DNA of 64,000 nt from Histoplasma ohiense (Eukaryota; Ascomycota; Eurotiomycetes; Onygenales; Ajellomycetaceae): NCBI GenBank assembly GCA_017607445.1, contig JAEVHH010000005.1:3725001-3789000 (forward strand), in the 5' to 3' direction. Position numbers and translations under genes: made by a program. Under the pieces are notes generated by a model. That model saw nothing but the letters and a program-made list of their open reading frames with translations, made no database searches and was not told the origin of the DNA. Positions 22,823 through 35,166 of this stretch are shown here, piece after piece (the first letter of the stretch is position 1; each line of letters opens with the position of its first letter).

Positions 22823-25819
22823 TCACACGCCAGCCATAATGACATCTTGACTTCGTCCCATCTCTGCCTCTCCATTTAACAACCCGCCGCCGCCAATTCC
22901 CCCATCCATCTCGCCAAGAACCCATTCTACAAGATAGCTTTCATCTACAAGCTCCTCAATCCTCTTATAATGCCGTTCCGTATACGCCACCAGCGTATCC
23001 AGAATCTCTTTCATGGACTGGGGCTTATATTTATTCCGACCACCAGCTTGGTCCCTTGGCACCGCACGGCGATGGCTGGCTAAGTCGATGAATATCGAGG
23101 GAGGATAGGATCTTGACAGCGCGTAAAGAATGCGCTGCGCTATGGGCGCAGTTCTAGCATTGGTGTTCCAGTCTCGAACACGCAGGAGGAGCGAGTAGAG
23201 ATTATCTTTGTCGAGGGATTGGAGAACGGTATCGATGTCTGGATTCCCAGTCAGGCTCTCCTTTTCTCGTTCCGCGCAACTTGTAGTTTGTGATCCATTC
23301 AGAGCGGTGGTGAACAGGGATAGGAGTCGAGCTGGGTGGTTTAATTGTAGTGCGAGAGTAATGGCCTCTCGGTAAGCTCCGGCATGAATGTAGTTCTGAA
23401 GCTGCTGGTCCTGCTCAATCCGCTCGGTACTGGCATTTACCGCTGCCGACAGTGTGGCGGAAGTGGTATCCTTCCAGAAGGTGACGACTGAGTCGGCTCC
23501 GCCAGATATTAAAGCGAAGCCGAGATTATCATCGGTCGATTTATCAATCGAGGATGTGGACGGCGTTGCTAATGCCCAGACGCGATCCTCGTGGTTATCA
23601 AGAGTTGTTTCTATTTCTCCGCTGTACGGGGACCAAATCTTGACTAGGCCATCAGCGCCGGCTGATGCGACTAAAGGATGCATCTGGATGGCACGACGTG
23701 AGGATATGTCTTCGTTTTCACCATCAATTAGTGGCGGGGGTAGCCAGAGCAGCTTCAGAACACTGTTGGTATGTCCTTCAAAAGTCAGGAGGCAGCTGTA
23801 ATCTGAAAGACTCCAGAGCTTGATAGTCTTGTCGGCCGAGCCGGTTGCGACGACACCTCGACTAGTACTAGTTCCCGAATCTGAAGTTATAACTGGAGTA
23901 TCTCTAGGACCGAATCGGATAGACCAGACGCCTCGCTTGTGGCCACGTAGGATCCCTAGAACGGAGCCGTCTTCTACGGACCATATTTTCGCAGTGCGAT
24001 CTTGGGAAGCAGAGGCAAAAAGGGTAGAAGAATGATTGACATCAAGCGCATTGATATCTTTTTCGTGTGCTTTCCGCGTGTATAACGCCTTCGGTGCACT
24101 GGGGTTGTGACCGTTGGACGCTGATATTTTAGATGTATCCCATCGTTTGAGAGTGCGGTCTTGAGATCCAGTGAAAAGGAAAGGGGGTGGATGGTTCAGC
24201 GGATCTTTGTAAGCGGGAGAGCTGGGTGGAGGTTGGGACCGGGGAAATGCAATAGCACCCAATGACTCTGCATGGCCAGTAAGAGTTGCAAAGCAGGTGA
24301 AAGATGATGATTCGGCATCGATATGCCATAACCGTGCCGTATTATCTTTAGCACCCGTCGCCAGCCAACAACCTGACCAGTCGACATCCAGGCAGATAAT
24401 AATATCATCATGCCCTTCTAGGTGAGTGACTTCCGCACCAAAATAATTTTGCTCTTCCCTGGACCGAGAATCCGTAGCATGCTCCTTGTTTGTGGATACG
24501 ATTCTAATATATTCAGTGTTGGTTGCCAACGCCACCAAGGATCGATCGCGGCCAACGCAAGCCAAGTCGATAACTTCGTCATCGTTTCCAGAAAGTCGGC
24601 GTATTATAGGTAGGGGCTCGATTTTCATGCCGGGCTTTAACGACAGAAGGGGCTCGATGGAATGCAGTCTCAAAGTTTGATCCGCATGGATCGTCATGAT
24701 CCAAGGCAAATTTGCAGAGTATTCGCATGCAATTATGGCTTCTTGTTCATGGCCGGGATCTTGGTCTCTTATGACTTCACTGCCCCTGTTTGGATCCCAT
24801 ATTCTCAAACGGCCATTTTCTCCGCCAGTGTAGCAGAGCGATTCATCCGACAGAAAACCTGCTGCTTCAACACTCTCAAGCGCCGGAATGATCCTTCGGG
24901 TTTTCCAAGTTCTAGCATCCCACATAATCAAGGTTTTATCGCGACTTGCGGATAAAAGCGCATTCTCAGAAGGTGAAAAGGACAGGCTGCGCACAACAGA
25001 AACGTGCGACTCGAGAGATGCGATGCTGCTCCTCTTGTGAAGATCCCATATTAGAATTTTGCCATCTTCACTACCGGAGGCAAGGCGGAATCCCGCAGCG
25101 GAGGGGCCACGATCTCCATTTCTGTGACGATCACTGGCATATGAGGATTTCGATACTGTACTATTCTTATTTCTGGAAGGCCCATGGGCAGCATTGGATC
25201 CTGCTGCTTCGAAAAAGGATAGAGCAGATATTACCCCTCCATGGCCATGGAAAGTATGTGTAGCAAATCCCCGTCGTATATCCCATATTTTTATCGACCC
25301 ATCTGAGCTTCCTGTAGCCAAAAGGGTTCCCGTCGCATCAACGGCTGAAGTTACTACAGGAGACGTATGGGGTTTAAGGGTTCTGAGGAGCTCCACTTGT
25401 ATTGAAGGAGAGGGTTCCTCCAATTGCGTCAGCGAGTAAATCCGCATCGACAACGATCGCGAGCATATTGCTAGGTGAGATGCTGAAGGGGTTACTAGAT
25501 ACAAATGTTAGCAATGGATTCAAACGGGGGTTTCAACCGGGAGAGCATACTTGATATGCTTGTAACCACAGCTCCATCCTATATTGTAACGGGTTTCACT
25601 TGTCAGTGAGATCCATTTAAGTCAGAGTATCTGCCACCAACTTACCCCCTCAATCGTCGCCAATTGCCCACCGGCCCTTAGATCTGTAATCACGACATCT
25701 TCGCCAACACATGTCACCAAATGCCGGCCGCTTGCGTCGAGCGAAACACTTCCACCTGTGTAAATGGGACGAATGGTATTTGCTGCTTCGAAGGTCGTTT
25801 TAATATTGATTTTCGACAT
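22823..25819 (-). CDS. utp13: SSU-processome WD40 protein Utp13
   Basis: Exons on the minus strand are 25819..25646, 25578..25551 (28 nt) and 25494..22823, for 957 aa. The small middle exon encodes DGAVVTSIS and joins without a frame change. Two beta-propellers of WD repeats are seen, for example TLLATGSSDGSIKIWDIRRG, FRLASGSEDGKILIWDL and VATGSADKTIKLWSL. They are followed by the Utp13 C-terminal helical domain (LQNYIHAGAYREAITLALQL to VEWVLGEM). Utp13 is part of UtpB, which binds U3-containing pre-ribosomes in the nucleolus and is needed for 18S rRNA processing. An AAAATTTT box lies 80 bp upstream of the ATG. Length is somewhat above yeast Utp13 (817 aa) because of loops. Confidence 0.93.
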
Positions 25820-26207
25820 TGTGGGGGGCTAGCTGATACAAGAAAATTTATATCAACATTGCTAGGGACCTCTCGAAGAACAATCCGACTATTACTGCAA
25901 AATTTTAGCCTGAGAATAGTACGGATATGTTCCGCAGTATATAAGGAATTCTGTAGTCGGTCAAAATAAAAAAGTTATCGCGGCTAAAAACTAGGTTGGC
26001 TCTGTGCGATTAGACGCCACAGCCGCGCTGAAATGTCCCGTCCGCACATGGACATGGACATGGACATACATTATAACGCCAGCACTTTCAAGTCGCAGCT
26101 GTTCCGATGTAGCGTCTAAGGCTATACAATACATTTGCTGTTGCTAGGGGGTTTCTCTATGTGGGGTCTAGATATCGCCGCTCTGTCACAGTGTACTCGC
26201 TGCTATC
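25820..26207. promoter_or_regulatory. Divergent promoter Utp13 / membrane protein
   Basis: About 390 bp. The palindromic box AAAATTTT is at 25899-25906, matching the core of the RRPE element of ribosome-biogenesis genes in yeasts. A short ATGGAC repeat lies at about 26047-26067. Confidence 0.5.
25899..25906. promoter_or_regulatory. RRPE-like box AAAATTTT upstream of Utp13
   Basis: Eight-base palindrome 80 bp before the Utp13 start codon. By eye, the same octamer occurs only two other times in the window: in the Rrp9 promoter and upstream of eIF2-gamma. RRPE is established for yeast rRNA-processing genes; its use here is inferred. Confidence 0.45.
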
Positions 26208-29148
26208 ATGGGGAGACAACCCTACATGAACTTGCTTGCCCTGGTATGTTCTTCTGGTGTTCCTTAATGTTCTCGAGGCATGCTCTTATAATTTCGAAGT
26301 TCATACTATCGTGTTATCTCTGCTCAAATTTCTCGGAGATTCTGCCCATTATTGCGCGATATTTCGTGAGAAAATTCTTTTTCTCCCAATAAATGTCTTC
26401 ATGCATGTTTGACAAACCAGTTCGCTGCATATAAGTTTGTTCTGTCTAGATAATTCGTATTTTACACCTCACAGCCATTACATGTTTGCCCCCTGCTTTG
26501 CTAATACTCATAATAGGGGCGATCCCCTTATGAGGCACCAGAAACTCCTCAGGGTTATGTTGCTGGAGAACGACGCACTGAAGACAGTGTCAATGCCGAT
26601 GGCTACGTTCAGGAGTATGATGTCCGCGGCCATCCTGTCAATCTCAGTTCAAAAGCGCTAGCTAGGCAGCTTCGGAGGGCGAAAAATGACATTTTGTCTA
26701 CCATGGGAATTGTTGTCAGTGGCGGGGACGGCAACTTGGGAATATCAAAAGAACGGCAACGGATGAATCTTCTGTCAACGGAAAATGACTACGGCCTTGC
26801 TCTGGCGACACTAGACCAAGTTGCGATGTTCTTTTCATCGTGGTGGACAACATCGCTAGCCGCCCGTATTCAGGTATGACCATAGCGCTTTCGTTGTGGA
26901 GATTGTAATACTTACAAGGAATACCCAGACATTTAAACGGCATACCCATGTCCCATTTCTACAAATCATACGCGCAGAACGGAGTGAAGTCGGGCTTTTT
27001 GGATTCTACGGCGCTGGTATCCCAGCTTGGACAGTTTCGTTCATCGTCTCAGTTTGCCGAAATCACTTTCTAGAACCTGCTTTCGACTACATTCACGGGA
27101 AGGTTTCCGTATTGTTTGACAATAAGGCCTATAAATTCGCCATCCACCATATATTTAATGGTCTCCAATTAAGGTATTTGTTTACTCTTTATCAATGATT
27201 TGTGTATAATTTGCTAAAATTTCGCAGCTGCAAATTGGCCCTTTTTGTCGTCCTTGGACAAACTTATATGTTTTCGTTGCTTCAATCACTTCACATACTA
27301 CCGCCGCTTGCGGTTCCAACACTTCGCTCACTTCTTCCATTTGGCCCTACCTCATTAATCCAATTTCCACCGCTCCCAGCAAGATTGTCACTGGCTGGTA
27401 TCGGAAATTTTGGGGTTAAACTACTTACCGCCCCATTTGCAGTGCTGTATATGTATGTTTATCTTCGGCCTATAATAGAGTCCAGAATTTACCGTATCAT
27501 ACGACGGAAACTCCCCAAACCAGACCATCCAGATATCCTGTCTCTTCGTGTCGCAGCGGAAAGTGGTCTTATTGAGTGGACAGCTCCATCGTTCGGAAGG
27601 CGATCTGATGAGGAATATCGTCGTAGCGACCTTACAATTGGTGAGGAATTCAAATATGAATTACGCATCTTCAGAAATTGGATTTTGGGTATTTTTGGTT
27701 TGCAAGTCGAAAGGCCGTCTGATACAGGGGATAGAGGACGATTGACACCTCATTCTCTCCAGAATAGACTTGAACAACTTAGCCGTGATTTCAATACGAG
27801 CACGGCTCCTCTCCGAGAAGAAATAATCCAACACGGCGAAGTCTTAGTGAACTCAGTGCAAGCCCGGGGTGAACAACTTTTAAGCGGTCAGATCGAAGGA
27901 GCTTGGCCAACATCCCCGACTCCGGATGCCGCAGCACAAGAGCAATTTGGCACCAACCAGATTTTATCCGGTGATGGGCAACGTATGTCACAATCACCCT
28001 TCCAGCTTGCAGAAGACTACTTCGACCAGGACGATCCATCTCAAGGTAGGCCAGGAATGGAAGAAGCGTTCAGGATGGACCCTTCTGCATCACCCCAAGA
28101 GCCCAATGACCAAGGCCTTGAAGTATCCCATCGCCATCACTTCCATTCACGTTCCAATACTTTATTTTCCCATCCCTCAACCCCAGAATCGTCCCCCCTG
28201 GCCTCACCCCGTGTCAGAGCATCACTGGTGCATCAAAACTCCGACGTAATAACCATGCAACTCGAGCTTCTACGGAGCAATCACAACTCCCCGTCTCACG
28301 CCCGAACAAATTACGACAATGATTCTATGATAGCTGGCTCTGAGACAACAACAGGACTCACCCCGAGCGAAGTTGATCGTATAGTATCCGAAAGTCTGGA
28401 CGCGCTTCAATTAGGCCGTGATCCAGCCCGATCTGACAGCCCTCACCTCCCCGATCAGCCATGGGATCAAAACATGCTCCTACAACAACAAGCAGCTTTA
28501 GTAGAACTCAGCTCCACACTCAATCCAGCGAGCTTGGAAAACCACGAACAAGAACCATCTGCGCGCCCTACTACCCCTACCGCCCCCCAAGAACCTCCAG
28601 GCACCCTCGAGCCACTCCTAGAAATCCCCGAATCACCCTCCGCCAGGACCCACCGTGCCGAACCCACCGCGGCCCTCGTAGATGACGAAAACCGGAACAC
28701 CTCACAGCCTCCCCCCGCACAGTCAGCACGCCGTTCCCGCCCCGGACATCCCCTTTTCCCTGACCACCGTGTAACAATCCTTTCCTCACTCCCCGTCGAC
28801 TCCCTCTCCTCCCACCTTGCTTCCCTCCTAACCTCCGCGTTCTTCTACCCTCTTGAATCCATGTACCTACGCAACTTCGCAACGCAGTTTTTGACGACTC
28901 CATCATTGCTTGCGCCACTACCCCTCGGTGCTAGTGCTACTAATGCGATGACGCTAGGTTTGAGGAGTGATGTGCGGGATATATTTGGGTGGTGTGGAGG
29001 AGGATCGAGAGGTGATATGCTCGCATATTTGGCAAAGATGGGCCTTGTAGTGGGCATGGAGGCGTTGGTCAGTGTGGCGGTATGGGGTATGGGAACTGCA
29101 GTGACGGTTATGTTTGGGACGAGGAAGTTTGGGTGGGGGAATTTGTAG
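26208..29148 (+). CDS. Conserved fungal multi-span membrane protein of unknown function
   Basis: Exons proposed: 26208..26243, 26517..26873, 26929..27173 and 27228..29148, 852 aa in frame. The first exon (MGRQPYMNLLAL) is the least certain because its intron is about 273 nt; the others are supported by frame and splice sites. The N-terminal third has SSWWTTSLAARI and GLFGFYGAGIPAWTV, which vaguely recalls mitochondrial-carrier-type repeats. Hydrophobic segments follow (LALFVVLGQTYMFSLLQSL and LTAPFAVLYMYVYL). A 330-residue Ser/Pro/Gln-rich polar region comes next, then a C-terminal hydrophobic part (LVVGMEALVSVAVWGMGTAV). I recognise the overall plan from other filamentous fungi but know no tested function. 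Confidence 0.8.
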
Positions 29149-29623
29149 AAATTTGGCGTATGGACAGATCGTTGGTTGGATGGATGGATGGATTGGGGCG
29201 TTTGATCTATGTTATTAAATGTGACGGTAGATACCAAAATTCTTATATTTTGAGGATTACCCATCGCAATCAAGGGATAGTCATTATTGGGACAATTGGC
29301 TATTGATATGCAAATTTGAGATATCATACATAAATATATATAGGTATATCCAAACCTGAATTCAGCTTTAGTCGCATTTCCTTTCTTTTTATTGAACTCA
29401 GAACCTACCATCATCAGCGGAAATACCATTTCATACAGAGGAGGTCCTGAAATCTAGTGAATTTGACGCAAATTGTATTAAAAGGTAAATATACATATCT
29501 CCATACGGCATGCAAGGTAACCAAATTAGGTCGTAAAAAGGAAAGGGTTCCTCCCCAATTTCCCACATGCCAGGGATTCCTGACGAACGCAGTCTCACAG
29601 AATACCACCTACATAAGAAACCT
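29149..29623. other. Convergent 3' region
   Basis: About 475 bp between two facing stop codons, AT-rich, with a short TATATA run near 29332. No coding feature seen. Confidence 0.5.
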
Positions 29624-31556
29624 TTACGACTTCACCTTTCCCATCCCTTTCCCATCCGCACCCGCCCTCCTCCTCTCCCAAACCATCAAATAACCTTCGC
29701 GCGTGAAAAGCGTCTCACTCTCCGTTCTCTTCACCCATAAGTCCTGGATTTCCAACCATTCAGGGCCTCTGTGCTGCTGCGCGTGTGAACGCTCATTTTC
29801 CACACTCATAGCCTTATCGTACAACTGCACGAGCCAAGAGACCTTATCGTTGCCTGCGCCCGCACCTGCAGTCATCGCTGTTGAGCCAGTCACGCCGGCT
29901 TTATTAGCGTTAGTGCCACTAGATGTAGGGCCAGAGCTGGAGCTTTCACTGCTACCGCCAACGCCGGGAGCAGTGACTGTTGCGTCAAGGATGACGTTTG
30001 CGACTAGATCGTACAGTATAGGTTCGCCGGCTGAGCACACGGATGGATTCGGTTCGACGTAAGGGGACATGTCGAGGGAACGTGGAGAAGGGAAAGTGAC
30101 AATTGTTGGGTTGCGTTCAGAGACGAATTTGTTTTTGCTGAAGCGTTTGATGTGGAACAGGAGGTAGGGGGGTAGAGGGTGGAGGAGTCGGTGGCGAACA
30201 CGGTAGGAGAGCTTTTCCGACGCGACGAGGCCGTTGTATTTGTTTAGAAGAGTTGTAAGTGGTATTTGTGGGATGATGGATTCGGCATTTGTGGATTGGA
30301 AAAGTGGTGTGGGAGGGAGGTCAAGCGTTAATATGAGGAAAGGTGTTGTTTGCGAGGTTGTCTCGCTAGATTCGGAGAAGACGAGGCGCGCGTTGGCTGC
30401 GTCAGAGCGGGCTGTTATAGCTTGGCTTTCGATACGGAGATGGCCTTGGAAGGCGGAGTGGATTACACTGGTTGGGGTTGGAGAGGGCTTTTTGGAGCCA
30501 CCTAGGCTAAGGTGGAGGTTGTTTAGGAACCAGGAGAGAAAGTCGACAGGATCGGATTGTTGGGTGAGGGTGAAACGCTTCGATGAGCGTAGGGCAACCT
30601 CTTGAAGTAGCTCGTGTGGTGAAACGTGAGATTTGAATGCGCGCGGATTCCACAGCTTGCGTACTAGGATGCCGAAGCGCAGAGGGAGTTGGGGAGTTCC
30701 GGGCATCGGGAACCGGTGAAGAAGGAAAAAATTCCTAATGGGACGGACGTGTGACAGGACTTGAACAATGACGTTTAGGTAGTCATTAGATTTGATATTA
30801 TTCATTCCGACGAATCCTATAGCGTATCGGTTCTTGTCAGTCCTGCACCCAATATCACTGCGGAACAGAGTCAGATGTACCTGGTCTGTATCGTTTACCT
30901 GCCAAATCCCAAGCATCAATAACCGCCTTATCAAGCTTAGCAACTTCCTCCTTTTTATACTGAGGATCAACCACATATTTAATATCATCCAAGCTTCTGC
31001 TCTTAACCTCATACCCCTCCGGTAGTACATACACCTTCTTCGTCTCCATATTCACAAAGACATGATGTCCAACGTCGAGCGCATGGAAATAGGCATGCGA
31101 CTTGGGCCCACGGCCCTGATAGTATTTCCCACACACAAGACAGGCGTAGACATTGATATTCGACAACGAAACTGAGCATTGCTTCTCGAAATCGAAATCA
31201 AGTACCGATCGCTGTATTGTATCTAAGTATAGGTCACTGTAACCCTCCGCGGGCGCGGTCTGGCGAGCAGGTGCGGAAATGGCTGATTCCTCTCCCGCTT
31301 CCTCTCCATCGGAATCGAGAGCTCCGTGAATAGAGCCCTCCTCGATCTCTTCATCCTCTTGATCTGCTGCTGCTAAGATGTCCTTTCCATTGCGTTCATC
31401 GTCTTCCCATCGCCGTTCGCCGAGCGGACTGCGACGGCCATGTTGATGTTGTAGTCGCTGCTCGTCCTCTGGGTCTTCCACCCGCGCGCGTTTTGAGGTT
31501 GGAGAGTTAATTGGTGATGCACCCTCCAATGGTGTTTCAGCAGGTCTTTTGGCCAT
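29624..31556 (-). CDS. sad1: U4/U6.U5 tri-snRNP protein Sad1/USP39 (inactive ubiquitin-hydrolase fold)
   Basis: Two exons, 31556..30881 and 30816..29624 on the minus strand, give 622 aa. The join restores YRPGFVGMNNIKSNDYLNVI. A zinc-finger UBP domain lies at about 125-190 (VYACLVCGKYYQGRGPKSHA, then HALDVGHHVFVN). A peptidase C19-like domain follows. In true ubiquitin hydrolases the motif is GNTCYMNS; here the Cys position is Asp (SNDYLNV), so the protein should not cleave ubiquitin, as known for Sad1/USP39. It holds the tri-snRNP together before spliceosome activation. The tail contains a low-complexity Gly/Ser/Thr/Ala insertion (about 540-575) not needed by the fold. Confidence 0.92.
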
Positions 31557-31856
31557 TGTGTACGTTGTCTGATAAGCCGCAAATTGATGTTGTTTGGAGA
31601 AAAAGTTATCGAATTTGATGTCGAAGTGTTTACTGGGAACTCTGGTGATGCAAACAGAGCAAACATGTCCAAACTACGTATCATATCAACTCAAACATGG
31701 GACAACATGCCATTATAATTTTACGGATATGATACACACGAACAACTTAAAACCAATGGACCATGATGGTGGCCAAAAGCCATTCCAAAGCAGAAGTCAT
31801 TAAAAGAATTGCAATGATACATCACATCGCCATCCCAAGAAAAGTCAACAGACAGT

Positions 31857-32761
31857 CTATGCGCTCACAGCTTGTTTACTGTTATCAAACGGTACTTCTT
31901 CGATTCCATCTTTCCTCACTACTTTTACCAATACCTATAGAGAAAAATTAAGGTCAGTATAAGTCCATCTGGCTTTGCGCAGGACGCGGCAAGGAGGGAT
32001 AACAATAACATGGACATACTCCTTTGAAGTCAATAGGTAACCTCCGCTTTAATTCATCTGTGCACATCTCAAGAAGCTTCAAGCCTTGTTCCAATGTGAT
32101 ATCTGGGTGATGGTGCTTATCGAGGATCGATAGGCAGTAGTATCTAATGTCCTGTTAGATAATATTCTAGAGCAAGAATGCACCGTCTTCATTCGCTTCC
32201 CCATCAGCAAGTTCAGAGACAGACGTACTGGGCATAGCCATGTGCAGCATACGGTACCGGAGCGAGTGCCGCTAGGTAGTCGAGCCAGTACAGACTGGGT
32301 TTTTCCGTGATGGGATCCACACCGCCCAGCAGGAGGTTTACAGTGTAGGGTCGTCTTGATCGTAGACTACGGGCAAGCTCCCCTCGTACGAAGCTTGCCA
32401 CAGCGGATGGACTGAGTTCAGCTTCATTTCTCATGGAGTACAGTTGAACATTTGCTTGGATGTATTCGGCGAATTGGACTATATGTGGCAGACAATTAGG
32501 TAAATAATTCCCTTCTCGTGAAGATGAGCAGAACTGATGTACCGGTGTCCCCAGCTTCTCCCGAAAATGCCATGATAGTATGTTTGCTCAGCTCCCTGGT
32601 CTTATCATCAGAAGCTTTAAGAATGGTGGCCCCTCTCATAGCAGCTTTAGAGGCCGCAATGAGAGTAAAGTCCTTGCCAGTAATTCCAAGTAGAACCTCC
32701 CTAGGTATAGGTTAGCCATGCAAATTAGCTGAGTCGATGTCCGTTGAGAGTGAACCCACAT
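31857..32761 (-). CDS. pre1: 20S proteasome subunit beta-4 (Pre1/PSMB2)
   Basis: Five coding exons on the minus strand: 32761..32760, 32700..32543, 32478..32229, 32143..32020 and 31934..31857, for 203 aa. The first contributes only AT of the ATG; the G is the first base of exon 2. This is required because the conserved start is MEVLLGITGKDFTLIAASKA and no other in-frame ATG precedes it. Other family blocks are TRELSKHTIMAFSGEAGDT, RNEAELSPSAVASFVRGELA and TVNLLLGGVDPITEKPSLYW. Beta-4 is a non-catalytic subunit of the inner ring, without a propeptide, so its N-terminal Met is not processed to Thr. Yeast Pre1 has 198 aa. It lies 300 bp downstream of the Sad1 start, on the same strand. Confidence 0.95.
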
Positions 32762-33149
32762 GATGCTCCGATAACCTTTGCTGTGCTCAGAAAATGAAGA
32801 AACAAGTCCAAGGCCCACAGAATGGGCAAATGACTACTATGCCGTTCTGTTCTATTGTCTGGGTATCTGGGTATCTGGGTATCTGATGTTCTTTGAACTT
32901 ACGAGTTGAAGCTTGGACTGGAGACACGCGTGAGCTTGGGGCCTTGACCATACCCGATCAGGAAAGGTTGACCCAGTAGAGATGCAAACAGCGCAAACTC
33001 CGCTATGGAAAAAAAGTTTCCAAAATTTTATGTCGGAAAACTAGTTCGAATAGCGGTGTTTTAAGGTATCCATCCGCAACAGCTCCTCATTCGATTTTCT
33101 AGCCCTGTAACTATTCGACAGGGCAGTATATAGGAGCCAGCTTTTTGCC
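32762..33149. promoter_or_regulatory. Divergent promoter beta-4 / Rrp9
   Basis: About 390 bp shared by two outward genes. It contains a triple GTATCTGG repeat near 32862-32884 and the AAAATTTT box listed separately. Confidence 0.5.
33022..33029. promoter_or_regulatory. RRPE-like box AAAATTTT upstream of Rrp9
   Basis: The palindrome lies 121 bp before the Rrp9 ATG in CCAAAATTTTATG. It is the same octamer and a similar distance as at Utp13, the other U3/SSU-processome gene in the window. Confidence 0.45.
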
Positions 33150-35166
33150 ATGTCCTCTTTCTTTACGCTACCGGCATCCCAACGCAAGCGGAAGAGAGAT
33201 GATGGTGTTGCTGCTCCTGGCTCAAAGAAGAGGGGAGCGTTAGCAAAAAGTGGCGGGAAGGGTACGCAAGATGCTGGCCGGCGAGACACGAGAAACCAGA
33301 GAGATGAGTCGATATCTGGAAGCGAGTCTGATGGTGATGACTTGCCCCAAAGTGAAATCTCAATTGAGGAGGAGGGTTCAGAGGAAGAGTCAGAAAACGA
33401 ACCTGCCGCAGATCGGAGATTGAGACTCGCGGAGAGATATCTGGAAAATATAAGAGAGGAGGTTGATGAGATTGGCTTTGACGCTGCTGAAATTGACCGG
33501 GACTTGATTGCGGAGAGACTAAAAGAGGATGTGGTATGTTTTAAACCTATCAGTAGCAGAACAAACTATCTACTCAATATCTTCTCAATATCTTCCAGTT
33601 GCTCATATTTTTCAATGGGTGTAGGATGAATCGAAGGGCCGGATATATCGACAAATCAGCTCTCAGTTATCTTTTTCCACAGCGTCACATTCCTTTTTCC
33701 GTGCAGATACGCAAAGTACCACTGCGATTGCGGTACATTCACCTTTCGTCTATACAGTTTCCAAAGACAAGACCCTCATAAAATGGGAGCTAACAACCCC
33801 AAACCCTAACCCCCCAACAGAGCAAAACGCTGTGATAAAAAACGGAGAATCAACGAGAACCAAGCGCCCTCAACGGAAAAAACCAAAGAAGATCAAATCC
33901 GTTCGGGGGCTACAGCAAACCGACGAAGGGGGTGAGCCTCAGGGCCACATCGGAAATATCCTCACAGTGGCCGTGTCTCCCTCAGGCGACTTTGTAGCAA
34001 CTGGAGGCACAGACCGACGTATAGTCATATGGGACTCGGCGACACTCACCCCTCTGAAAACCTTCAATCAACACCGTGACTCCGTGAGCGGGCTATCATT
34101 CACGCGACGAATCTCCTCATCTAGCTCCGGCGAACAACTTTTCTCCTCCTCCTTCGATCGCACCATAAAAACATGGTCCCTCAGCCCTGGCGCGCATGCC
34201 TACGTAGAGACCCTATTCGGTCACCAGGACCACGTCATTGCCGTTGACTCCATGGCGCTAGACCAGTGTGTCAGCGTTGGTGCCCGCGACCGCACCGCAC
34301 GGTTATGGAAGGTTGTTGACGAAACACAACTCGTTTTCCGTGGTGGCAACTCAAAGGGCAGCTCGTATGTTGAGGGTTCAATTGATTGCGTGGCGGTATT
34401 GCCGCCTGCACATTTTGTCACCGGCTCAGACTCGGGAGCCATCTCGCTCTGGTCGATATATAAGAAGAAGCCACTCTACACGATCCATCAGGCTCACGGG
34501 GTCGACCCTGTACCACCCCTCGATGAACTATCGTCTGAGTTGGACCCTGTAGTTGCAAAGAACAATACGCGAAACATGTCGCCCAACCCCCGGTGGATAA
34601 CCGCCCTCACAACTCTGCCGGGAACAGATATTGTCCTGAGTGGAAGCTGGGACGGATGGATCCGCGCCTGGAAAATTTCAGAGGACAAGAGAGTGATCAC
34701 GCCACTAGGGCCAGTCGGCTGCCCATCTCAATCACCATCACAACCCAACGTCAATGGGACAGATCTAATCAGTAACGGTAATGACAACATGGACCTTGAA
34801 GTCGCTACATCCACATCTGATGAACACGGTCCTCATCCAAATCCATTCCTAAGGGGCATTGTTAACGGAATTGACGTATTCGAACGATCAGCTCCTGACA
34901 ATGTCCCAGCCAATGCTTTCAAAATGAAATCGAAGAAGGGCAAATCTAACTCCTCATCCCAAAAAGACCTAATCCAGGGGCAGGAGCAGAAAGGTATCTG
35001 CATCGTTGCCGCCCTGGGGAAAGAACATAGACTTGGTCGGTGGAAGTATCCTACCGACAATGGTGAGAATGGCAAATGTGGTAATGGAACTGGGCTGGGG
35101 GGAAGGAATGGGGCAGTGGTTTTCGAGGTGCCGTTTTTGCGGAGAAGGGAGGAGGGGGGTGCCTGA
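33150..35166 (+). CDS. rrp9: U3 snoRNP WD40 protein Rrp9 (U3-55K)
   Basis: Two exons, 33150..33533 and 33625..35166, give 641 aa. The N-terminus is basic then acidic (RKRKRDD, later EEEGSEEESENEP). The conserved helix RRLRLAERYLENIREEVDEI and ERLKEDV follows, then WD repeats: TVSKDKTLIKWEL, GDFVATGGTDRRIVIWD, LFSSSFDRTIKTWSL, CVSVGARDRTARLWKV and IVLSGSWDGWIRAWKI. Rrp9 binds the box B/C motif of U3 snoRNA together with Snu13 and is needed for 18S rRNA maturation. The C-terminal propeller blade carries fungal insertions (about residues 515-580) rich in Asn and Ser. The exon join KEDV/DESKGRIYRQIS fits the family. Confidence 0.93.
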
